Shown here in pieces: positions 45,501-55,500 of a stretch of DNA of 64,000 nt (the first letter of the stretch is position 1; every line of letters starts with the position of its first letter). This DNA comes from Parelaphostrongylus tenuis (taxonomy: Eukaryota > Nematoda > Chromadorea > Rhabditida > Metastrongylidae): positions 1-64,000 of the forward strand of contig JAHQIW010003651.1 in assembly GCA_019055375.1 (NCBI GenBank). The letters run 5' to 3'. Below the pieces are notes generated by a model. It did no database searches and was not told where the DNA came from. It was given only the letters and a program-made list of their open reading frames with translations. The position numbers and the translations under genes are program-made.

Positions 45501-48500
45501 TTATCTGCCCGGACGCCATGAATTGATGATTGTGGAAACCCCCCTTTCCCCTCCTTCTGTTCGTCCTCCGCTGCCGCCTCCCCCTACCCGCAGCCCGCGA
45601 ATTGACCAAGAAAGACATGCCCGCGTATGTCGATCAATCTTTTTTCCTGCTGCACCACAGATAATTACTTTTTTTCCACAAAACAAGCACACCGTTGGAA
45701 TCGTTAAATCTTACGCTATCGAATGATTATCAGTAGTCTGAACGAGGAGCTCTGTCCTGCGAGAAGTACGCGCGTGCGAAACACGGCTGTTTTCCTTATT
45801 CTGAAGCGTTATTAAGGCTTTTTTTAAGGCAAAACGGCTACGTACGACATTAGCCAAAGGTTTGAGCTTTCGAATCTTTACTAAAAGTGCAGTAGAATGT
45901 CTAGCAAAAGGGGTCGTTTCTTTTTTGTTTCCAGCTAATAGAAAAAGCTCAGATAGTGAGGATTAAGGCGTTGTAGAATAAACTGATTGGTTCTGATTTC
46001 TCAAGTCACTGGAACGATTTGAAATTTCAAATTTATCTTTTTTCCTATGTTTAGGTGTATGCGATTGCTGGGAGTAATGGTAATAATGATTTGAAAACAG
46101 CTGAAGTATACGATCCCAAGCTGAATCGGTGGGCTTCGATTCCATCACTTAGCAAGCCTCGATGTCATAATGGTAACCACGGATACAACCACATCATCCA
46201 TTACATTTGATTCAATTTATCTTGTCATTCCACTTACTTTTTGAGGTTGTGCTGCTCTGGACGGTTTCATATATTGTATAGGAGGCTCATCAGACCAGCA
46301 AGTTCTCAAAGACTGTGAGAGGTTTAATGAGTCACTACAGGTGTGTGTTTTAGCTTATTTAGTCAACTGGAAATGATTTTTGATAACATTTCGAGTAGTC
46401 AAGTAGTTAACACTAGGCTACTGTAGTGGCTTTTCTACTCGTAGAACACTAGGATTTGAAAATAACTCTAACATGTACAACTCTGGTGACTAAACAGAGT
46501 ACTTTCCAAGGTTTGGGAGCCAATCGCATCCATGGAATTGGCTCGTTATCAAGCCGGTGTATGCGCATGGCGCGGATTAGTGGTTGCTTGTGGCGGATGC
46601 GATAGGTTTGTCTACACGTCACACATTAATAATACACATTCAAAAGGTGCCTTATCACAACTCCCTTATATAAGTCATATCGTAATCAGATGGAATTGCA
46701 TGGATACTGTCGAGGCATACGATCCGAAGACGAATTCTTGGCGTATGCTGGCGAAGATGCGCACAGCACGTCGTGGATGTGCTGTAGCTGTTATTAGAGG
46801 TAGCTTTTTAGCTTATAGCTGCTACGAATATTCTTGAAAAATACCATTTGTTCTTTAATTTTTTCGTCTTTTTATCCTTTTATGTTGCAGTAGTTCAGTT
46901 TGTATTAAATACATTTTACTATTAGATCGTTTTCTAAGATTTGGTTCTAAAGCAATAAACACCAAATTCACAATTAGAAGTAATTAAAATTGCGAGATTT
47001 TGGTATTGTTTGATTGCGTATTTTTTTTTCGAACATTTTGGTAGAGAACTTGTCTATAATCACTTCAAGGTGGAGCTGTCTTGGGAAAATGGAAATGCTA
47101 GTGAAGCGGCGCCCAAGATTAATAGAACTTAAGGTGATGGCACGGTTGCAGAAAGGACGGGTGGAGATTGGTTCGCGAAGTTCAGAGCTGGAGAGAACAG
47201 CCTGGAGAATCACTTGCGCTCAGGCCATCCATAGGAATTTGATCTTCAAGCCGTCCTTGAGATGGTTGACTGGACGCTTTAGGGCATTTTCGCCCCTACG
47301 CGCATGGTATTTGTTCCCAAAACATTTATATCTTAGAGCAAGCATAGGCAGTTGTATACCAAAATATTAACACGAAAGTGTCAATTCGGACGGTACTAAA
47401 AGCGTGCAATTTTAATTTGTTCTGGTAAGTAAATTTGGTGTTCTTTGCTCTGGGGACAAAAATTGTAGAATAACCTAAGCAGACATTTCGCCGTTTGTTG
47501 TTGAAGCATGACGGAATATGGCTTAATTACCCGAGTTAGTGGAATGCTGGTTTTTGCGAATTGTTGCCATACAGACAGTATTCATTTGTTTTGTTTTCTT
47601 GACGCACGTTTTGGTACTTCGTTTCGTTCATGGTGACTCTGTGTTTTTCCAGTTTTTCCCTTCTTATTTATATTCCGATCAGATATATATCCCAAAAGCC
47701 GATATTCTAGCGCCTAATGAGTGGTAAGGAAAGCCGTAAACCTTGTTGAGGTGAAGTTAGAATAAGAGCAGATAGAGATTTGTGGAGAATGTTTGATTGT
47801 CCTCTGCAAGTTCTTTTCTATTCGGACGTCTTCTTTATTACTTAGTACTCGACTCATGTCTTTCCTACATGATAAATGAATGCCGTGATACTAGGAGGAG
47901 TCCAACGAGAACTTTTTGATCTGTTGAGGCCTGCGTATGCTACCAGTCATCCGAAGTGTCATAGAAATAATTAAACGTCGGCCGGTTTTTTTTTTTTTTT
48001 TGAATCAAGGAAGTCTTGCTGACTATAGAGAGACTGTTAGAACGAAGTAATCATGGAATAGATTTATTACATTTATCTCTAATGCTTCTTGACGTAGAAC
48101 TGCTGAAGGTGTTTTTTGGACAACCAGCGATAATTGCTTGATTAGTCCAATATTAGAGGAATTGAGAGGTTTATTGCTTTGATCATTTATATCTTAGCAA
48201 TTTATTTGATCCGTTATCAGAGTTTTTTTCACTTTAAAGATCCCAGTACTTCTAGCATTCGTTTCGTTTTTTGTTTTCTTCTTGAACTTCTAGAAAACTA
48301 GTTTGAGCAGGTCTCCTTGCAATGTCGAGGATGGCCTGGCTGCAGCGTTCCATAGATCGTTTTTGATGACTGCTCGAGAGAGTTGGGAGTGGAGCTCGGC
48401 TCCAAGCGCCTCGACGAGCATCTCTACCGCTCTGCCAAAGCGCTCCAAATCATTAGCTCCCAAATGTATCCATGATTAAAGTTCCTAAGGAAACGTTTCA

Positions 48501-51500
48501 GAAATTTTTTGAAATGTAGGTGATTGGCGCAACCATGGATCATTATCGAGCAGCCGCATTGTATTCTGCTGCACTATATCTCGCTCGTCTATTGAATGAA
48601 TTCCAGTTGCTTCAATTGACTTTTCTCCAATGTACGTGCTTAATCTCTTTCATGTCCTCTCTACTATCTGCGTGGTCACTCACAAATCCACGGATCAGTC
48701 CGCGTTTCTGAGTCCTTTTAGCATTTTCTGAGGTCCTTTAGTTTTGTGGGTTTCGTATTTGAAAATCCTTATTTTTCTTGGCAGACAATCCTTTTTTAAC
48801 GAAGTAAATAAATGCTTTTGAGATCACATCCTTGTTCATCTTTTGACTACAAAATTAGAAGTTTGAGGAAGCAGTGTTGTATATACTATTTAATATCATG
48901 TAAAAATATCTTGATGCTCAAAATACAAGTGATCATATCTATTTCAACTGTTGCAGCATGGGTTATTTTCGGTTATGATGGAACAGATAAATATCCGACT
49001 TCTTATGCTGGACGGGAACTTTTCACGGGAGTGTCATTCAAAAACTTAGACTTATGGCTAGAGCCCTTCGTGGCCGGTTTTTTTTTTCAAAGCACCCTTT
49101 TATATCACTATAACATCTAAATAAAATTGTCTTTTACACGACCACCCTTGCGCTTTTTTTCTTATCTCGCTTATAGCTCGCTGGACAAAACTTCATAGAG
49201 AGCTAGTACTCATTCGAGAGCACAAGTCTCGAAGAGCTTAAAAATATTCTTGTTTGTTTTTTTTTTGAAAAGCTTTTTTGATAGCGCAGGTGGAGGAACA
49301 GAAGATTTGAGAAAAATACTTTTAGAAAAGGCAACTTATGAATAGTCAAAAACCAAACCACTTTCTTTGGACTATTAGTAATCACTCGATAGCGTAATGT
49401 TTGTTGATTTCAACGCTGTCTCATTTTCTGGAAACATCGTTTCTCTGCAATGCAGCAGGGAGATATGCCACCCGCCAAAGCGCGAGTCGATCGATGGGCG
49501 TTCGAAAACGGCCACAACCGCCCTTGCCCGGCCCCCTGCCACCCCATGGAACAGCTAAAAAATACCTTCTCGTTTCACGTGAATCATAGCTGAAAAACAC
49601 CTCTTCGTTCAACGTGATTCAATCTTATTTGCCCTGTTATTGCAGAGAAACGGTTTTTCTAGAAAATAAGCACAGCGTTGGAATCAGCAAGCATTACACT
49701 ATCACATGATTACTAATAGTACAAAGAAAGAACTCTGTCTTACGAGGAAAATACGTCTGTGAACCACAACGGATTTGATTCTGTAATATCGTCAAGAAAA
49801 GCTTTTCGAAAGTCGATTACGTGGATCTGTAGCCAGATATTTAAGCTTTCGAATGTTTATCAACACTCCTACTCAAGTTGAGCGAATGAGGTCGGATATT
49901 CATTTGTCCCCTCATAATCGAAAAGAGCTTAATGACTAGAATGTTTGATTGTTTTTTTTTGCGGTACAACCATGATCTCAATCCACTTTTCAAACCTTTG
50001 ACAAGGCCTTTCTCATCTTCCTCCCAACTTTTAGCAGTTACTCGATAGATAAAAAAAAAATGGAAACCATACTAGAGCGTTGTAACAGCGAAAACAATAT
50101 CATTTCTCATTCTTGATGCGCATTTTTTGCTTGGTTAGGGTTTGTGGGTGATTTTTAATGGACTTTCAGTAGTTATTTGACGGCATAAATTAGGTAATTT
50201 TGGAACCACGTTTGGTTTTTGAAGAAATCTCCATGAGCGTTGAAGGGCGAAAAGAAGATTATGTTCTGCATCACTAAGATGAAGCTTCATAGTGGGTTAG
50301 GCAATGCAAAATGAAAATAAAAGGCTTGTCCTTGAGAACGATTGAAGAAAGTTTCCTTTGCACTCCTAGTACGAAAGACCTAGAAACTTTCACGAAATCG
50401 AGGAAAAAGTTTGAGCTATTAACGAAAATCCCACCCTTTTGAGACGGTTTCGAGAGCTGTGCACAAGGTGGTTCGAGAGATCGCGATAATGCGTGCTGAG
50501 TGTTGAACTCAATTTTATTTCCGTATCTCAATTATGCTACAACGCACTGTGATCCTTCCAGAAATGAAAACATTTTTAATATCACTAAGATTTATGCTGT
50601 CGAATGGCTATTGAAAATCTGGAAAAGAACGGAAAAAGCCTAGTCCCTTTACAGGGTCGAAAACGGATCGAGATTAAAGGAGTTGAACTTTTTTTTTCTC
50701 ACTTAACTATGAAGTTTTTTTTCTCGTTAATCAAACATTCTATTTATGTGCTGGCATAATCAGTTAGACTAGGAAATCTCTAGTTTAACTCTAAGTGATT
50801 TGCAAATCGTCTCCTACAGACATGCTGTACGTGATCGGTGGCCACGACGGGCAACAGTCGCTCTCATCTGTTGAAGTGCTCGGATCATCCGGCGGCCGCC
50901 TGGCGCCCCGGTCCACCCCTCACTATTCCTAGGTACCTGATACTGTAGTCAAATCTCACTTTACAAAGAGATTTTAGTTACAGTTGGCCATATTTTTGCA
51001 TGGTTTTTTGTCTAATTGACTGGAAAAGACGGTTTTTGTTACGGAAAACTGCTAAAAATTTGACCCTCAACATTGGAAAAGTAGTCTTGTAGTCGAATAA
51101 TTGAAGAAAATCTGAAGTATTAGTCAAAACGTGCTTGTCTTTTGATATATCGTTGATGGGATACGTTCTTCATATGATGACATTGTTATGCCGTAGTAGT
51201 TCTGCAGTAATCGTTTACTTTACGAATTTTCAGGGCGAATACGCAAGCTGTAGTGACGGCTGGGAATGTGATCTATGCTATCGGCGGGTTTAACGGAAAT
51301 CAGTTCTTGAACTCTATTGAACTTATGGAAAGTGGTAAGCTTCTTAATAAAGATTTTTAGCTCTACCCTTGACAGCATGTTCAGTGTAGTTCAGTTATTT
51401 TCACCTCTGGTTTTGTGTCTTGGTTCATGTGTTTAGTTTTGATACCGTGAATTTTCGATGTTAGTCTTTAAATTGAGATAATTGGCATCTAATGGAGATC

Positions 51501-51676
51501 ATGTGGATTTCCTCAATTGTTTAGAGTTGGTTGGATGGCGCAGTTGGCAGCTATCGAGTCCAATTCGGCTAACAGAAGAAGAGGAAGGTGAATGTGAAAA
51601 AACAGAAGAGATTTCACCTGTGATGTCATCTCCAGGTTCACCCGTGGACACACCCACGGCAGTGAAAGTGATATGA
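39548..51676 (+). CDS. ivns-1: BTB-BACK-Kelch protein, IVNS1ABP family, 19 exons
   Basis: Predicted Kelch adaptor (the human relative binds actin and affects cell architecture and splicing). Exons: 39548-39601, 40755-40895, 40999-41164, 41283-41445, 41519-41643, 41711-41838, 42653-42793, 42975-43111, 43431-43624, 43698-43797, 43948-44093, 44283-44410, 46055-46172, 46246-46340, 46511-46605, 46690-46799, 50820-50932, 51234-51334, 51525-51676; about 801 aa. BTB: ELCDIVLFVKEREIFAHKVV, FEALVNFAYTA. BACK: LLDKVDTFIQKNF. A Ser-rich linker precedes six blades: GGYDRGECLRSVEEYD, AGSNGNNDLKTAEVYD, GGSSDQQVLKDCERFN, GGCDRWNCMDTVEAYD, GGHDGQQSLSSVEVL, GGFNGNQFLNSIELM. The start MIPN, the order and the unusual WNCMDTVE blade match IVNS1ABP. 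It has a 47-residue exon 2 not in human and an acidic Ser/Pro tail. Intron 3 needs a GC donor; exon 17 has one extra base near 50902. Confidence 0.93.
39792..40068. mobile_element. Tc1/mariner-type MITE in ivns-1 intron 1
   Basis: The ends 'ggtcgttccataag' and 'catatgaaacgacc' are inverted repeats flanked by TA on both sides (39790-39791, 40069-40070). Complementarity continues almost to the centre. No open frame. Confidence 0.85.
40139..40429. mobile_element. Short copy of the long-TIR MITE family, ivns-1 intron 1
   Basis: Left 'attcggttatgagaggaca' and right 'tccctcataaccgag' are inverted. The inner part 'ggaacttttcataggagtgtta' matches the copies at 45167 and 48966. It looks internally deleted relative to the 960-bp copy. 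Confidence 0.7.
42163..42235 (-). mobile_element. tRNA-derived SINE remnant (family A), ivns-1 intron 6
   Basis: It has the family leader 'gagtgatttgtaaactttga' and a degenerate B box on the minus strand. A reversed leader ('ttgcatatcacttaatatta') at 42287 suggests a second, opposite fragment. Confidence 0.4.
43150..43430 (+). mobile_element. tRNA-derived SINE (family C) filling ivns-1 intron 8
   Basis: The tRNA-like head has 'gggcgcagtggttagaag' (A box), 'ggttcgatcc' (B box) and an end-to-end TGGGCGC/GCGCCCA pairing. It is followed by a body shared with 44793 and 54891 ('taggccac.gcgagtca', 'tcacctctaa', 'gcatgacgcatt') and a pyrimidine-rich tail. The tail runs straight into the 3' splice site of exon 9 (43431). 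Confidence 0.7.
44793..45060 (+). mobile_element. tRNA-derived SINE (family C), ivns-1 intron 12
   Basis: Head 'gtctagaggtgcctcacgg' with 'cggttcgatcg' B box; body 'atcggtaggccacagcgagt' and tail 'gagctttatcctttatcttt'. Second copy of the family seen at 43150. Confidence 0.6.
45167..45947. mobile_element. Long-TIR MITE copy, ivns-1 intron 12
   Basis: The left end ('gaatgaatattcgacccc', 'tttttcataagagtgtta') and right end ('ggggtcgtttc', 'gctaatagaaaaag') are inverted matches. The interior carries the same 'gcgagaagtacgcgcgtg' and 'aagcacaccgttggaatcg' blocks as 49660-49760. Confidence 0.6.
46925..47475. mobile_element. Mariner-type MITE relative with internal filler, ivns-1 intron 16
   Basis: The arms match the element at 39792: 'gcaataaacaccaaattc', 'ttggtagagaacttg', 'gtggagctgtcttgg' on the left; 'aattttaattt.ttctgg' and 'aaatttggtgttctttgctc' on the right. 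TA flanks both ends. A GC-richer block (about 47100-47280) separates the arms and may be captured sequence. Confidence 0.7.
48238..48445 (-). mobile_element. SINE-like repeat (family B), inverted, ivns-1 intron 16
   Basis: 'gatcccagtacttctagcat', 'ggatggcctggctgcagcg' and 'ggagtggagctcggctcc' match the 36005 copy in the same orientation. Confidence 0.6.
48966..49924. mobile_element. Long-TIR MITE, most complete copy, about 960 bp
   Basis: The termini 'ttttcggttatgatggaaca' and the reverse complement of 'gtcccctcataatcgaaaa' match over at least 37 bp, and subterminal blocks are also inverted ('cactattagtaatcactcg' / 'cacatgattactaatagtac'). No transposase frame. It lies in the 4-kb intron 16 of ivns-1. 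Confidence 0.8.
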
Positions 51677-51923
51677 ACAAAAAAGAACTGATCACATGTA
51701 CATTTAGTCCTATATACTGGTGAAGAACATATTGTTTGCAGAAAATATGTGATTTTTTCTACCATGTGCGTACAAAGTCTCATTAAGTAATATTGTTTTT
51801 GGAGACATAATCGATTCGTATTTTTCTTTCATTATTTGTAGTTCGGTTAAGAAATTTGTTACGGCTATGTGGGAGACTATAATTATAACTCGTGCGTTCT
51901 TGATAATGGAGTCTAATCTTTTG

Positions 51924-51929
51924 AATAAA
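51924..51929 (+). terminator. Poly(A) signal, ivns-1
   Basis: AATAAA 248 nt after the stop codon, the first canonical signal downstream. Confidence 0.55.
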
Positions 51930-52569
51930 GATTAACGTGTTCCGTTTTTCTTCCCAACAGCTGACATTTCCTTGCAAGGAGAATATGGATATCTCAAGAG
52001 ACATAGTGTAGAAGCATCATTGATATATGGTTTATTACTGTGGTTCATCATCATTTATAGGGCATGGGCTTGACGTGTCCTAACCGTAATGTGGGACTAG
52101 TCTGATCGTTTGGTTGTGTCCGTATCTCTGCTAGGTGTGTTATTTTCCTTTTAAATATTTCTGAGGCAACATATTTATAAGGTCGCTTTTCTTTATTCTC
52201 AATAGACAAAAATGCGGATAAAATCGAACATAATTAGTTTTTGCCTCGTGGTTCACTAACCGTCGAACGTGAGAGTCAGATTTTGGGAACAGTGTCTACA
52301 TGCTATCTGTATTATGTCAATCTAGAAAAATTGTAACATAGGGGAAAATAGAGGGAGAAGGGAAACGTAGAAAGAGTGGGAAAGACACAAAGTGGAACGG
52401 AATTACAGTATTCCTGGGAAGGATCGTGCTATTTATTGTGAAGTTTATAACATCACGGTTTTTCAGGTAGGTGGCTTTTTACATTTGGGTAGTCCGCAGA
52501 TGAGTTGGTCTAGAATTCTCAGAGCAAAGGTGTAACTTCGGTATCAGACCTGATTCAGCGCTTACAATA
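51930..52569. other. Spacer between ivns-1 and the glycosyltransferase gene
   Basis: AT-rich. I see no repeats or open frames of note. At about 0.9 kb between stop and next ATG it is longer than usual for a nematode SL2 operon. Confidence 0.4.
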
Positions 52570-52576
52570 CTTCCAG
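52570..52576 (+). promoter_or_regulatory. Likely trans-splice acceptor of the glycosyltransferase mRNA
   Basis: 'acttccag' ends 11 nt before the start ATG at 52588, the close spacing typical of nematode spliced-leader addition. Confidence 0.5.
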
Positions 52577-52587
52577 GACCACCGTGG

Positions 52588-55500
52588 ATGTACTCTCTAC
52601 GTGCCTTGAAGTCACTGTTATGTCGAAGAGTTCTAGCACTACTCGCACTAATCCTGACATCTGCATGGATTAGCGGGCTGTCCGACCATCTCTACGAGAT
52701 CAGTTTTCGGGAGTTCAAGTGGCCTCCTTACGAAATTGATGTCTTAGCTGAGGTGTTGACCTTCACTGTTTTTTTCCAAAGCTAAAATAATCGGTTAGAG
52801 CACCATTTTCGAACTATTCATTGCCCTCAACAAACTACGTGTGATTTAGACAAGTCGAGCCATGGCTGGAGAACCACCAAGATTTCTTGTTCTAAATAAC
52901 TGGAACCTATTTCATAGCATAAGAGAGCCTGAATGTCGAATGTGGAATCAGACGTTGCAGCTCCTCATAATTGTCAAATCAGCATCTTTTAATAAAAAGG
53001 TATATCCTTATTCTTCCTACGTAGAAAGTTTTATAAATCTTTAATTCGGTGATTCGTTACGGTTAAGAGGCTATAAACGATAAAACTAAGTTAGCTCGAT
53101 GTGATGAGGATGTAAGGTGGTCAGACTTTCTGTCTGAAATTGAGATCAGGGGGAAAGACATTTATGTTGCCATTAAGTCGCTTCCCAAAATCTCTAAATT
53201 TGACTCGCTTTATTCTATGAATTTTTGTAAATTTCAATGTTTAGGTTAGTACTACATCAAAAAATCAAGTTATGTTAAATGATATGGAGAACTTTGAATC
53301 TTGAGCGGGAATTGAACTCGTGTCTTAGTATTTTCGTGAGCGCGTGCTAATCACTGTACTACCGGGGTTTATGTTCTACTGTCATTGAAAAAAGCGACTG
53401 GGTGTAGAATTTTTGGTGATTTCATGGGCTAGTGTTAATCCAGTTTATAATGCAATACTACTAGCTCTTGGAGTATTCATTTTTCGCTTAAATTACAAAG
53501 AGGAGTTTCAGGCACGCGAAGCCATCCGACAAACATGGGGTATGCGCGAGTCTAGCGGCGCTGTTGAAATCGTCTTTGTTGTCGGAAAACCTGAGGATGC
53601 CGATGTCGCAACCAAAAGGTCGTATTTGATGAAATAGAAGAGCATGATGACTTGTTATACGTCGATGTGATTGACACATATAGGAACAATACTCTCAAGG
53701 TGGGACGAGCTCCTAGTACTTTGTAAAAAAACTTTTTCCTTGGACCAAGTTCAGAATCCAGCATCATTGCCGCCATACTCGCTTTGACCGCTGTAACTGC
53801 ACATCCCACTACAAATGTGGTACTTATCTGAAAGAATTGATCATTATTATTCTCAGTGATGCAGAGTGATGTGCAAAACTTAAGCGTCAGGCGGGACTCG
53901 GATCCACATCTTACTCTATCCGGGAGCGCGTGCTCTAACCCGTTGCACTACTGACGCCCATTTTACACACCACTCTTTCTACTCTACAGAGCATCTATCT
54001 GTCAGCCGCCAACCGTCAACGGCCTGGGCCAGGTGATCGGTATCGACATCTGAACCCCAGTCATGCTGGCAGATATTGGGTATTGACGACCAATGGAAAT
54101 TACATTATTTAGCCGCCTTTTTGCGATGGTATGATGTTATTAATATACCCAGTGATGTAGTTTGACGTGCAAAACTTTTGCGTATTCTTTTTCTCATTCT
54201 AACTATTTGATTATTCTTACAACATCTACTGTTAGCAGCTTCACAATATCATCCAAAGAGTCTGCGAGAATGTTTAGAGCCTTTTCGAGGTCGATGCGTT
54301 AGAGCCATACGTAAATTCCGGCGGCCTCGCCTGCTTCATCATTGGCTCACGCCCCATACTGAGCTTAACTTTATAGCAAGTATAGGGAGACACTTTATGG
54401 TGATAGCACGTGTATAACGTTTATCACCACCTGAATCTTCAAAGCGACAGCCGATGGGATGAATTCTCCAAAACGTTTCTATTTGTTAGCAGCATACAAT
54501 TTATCAAACGCTGCTCCAGCACGTTCAATTAATGAGAACGTTCCGTGAAACTCGCTTGAATTCTGTTGTCGAAACCTGATATCACTAATCAGTTCTCAGC
54601 CGATATGAATCAATAAACATTTTTCTAGATTGATACTTGACCTAAATCCATGTATTTCAATTTTGAAGAGCATTTATGATTTTTTGCTGTGATCCTTCCA
54701 TGTCTTTTGAATTTATAACTTTACTAACACCAGTTTGATACATCGGTAGACCTTGGCTGGTTATTGTCTAAGTTGAATTTATTTTCACATGCCATCGCGA
54801 TCTCTAAAAGATCAAAATGCATGTTTTGTCTGTAAGAGAATCAAACGCTCTCCGTCATCGTTTGGAATTTTTGTACTTTCTAACTAGAAGCGCGTGTGGT
54901 GCAGTAGTTAGAGGTGGCCTCCGGAAGCACGTGGTCAGTTGGTGCGGTCCCGTCCCCAAGATTCACTAAGCTTCCTCGGTAGAGGGAAAATGGTACCAGA
55001 CTTTTGTGGGAGGATAGCATTGGCATGGTGGTACATCGATAGGCCAAAACGAGTCGTCGTAAAAGCAAAGTTTGTATTCAATTACCTCTATGGTACTCGT
55101 GAAGTCAAATGCATGACGCATCCCTTCGCGATTTATCAGTGCCAAGAGCTTTGTCTCTTGGTTCTTTTATCCTTTTCACTATTGTGCACGAGTCATCTGA
55201 CATCTACTGACCGATCGTGTGACACGATTCGCTGCAATTTTCGTTACTTAATTCGAACTTCTGTTGCCGTTTTGTGGACAAAAAATCTTGATGTTTCTGT
55301 AGTTTTCTGACACTTTATGATTTTCTTGAAACACTCACAATCTTTTCATGCATTTTATATTCTTATGTGGGAAGAAAATTCTGGGTGCTTTGCTTTTCTA
55401 CAGAGAGAGCTCTGTGATGACTTTTTCCAACTATCCAACCAATTTCGAAAGTAGGAAGGTTTGCTCCATCAAATGGCTTTCAAACGTTTGGTCAAATGAT

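Noticed and set aside
51783..52004. Minus-strand 73-codon frame in the ivns-1 3' region
   Set aside because: It overlaps the UTR and poly(A) signal; no splice or family support.
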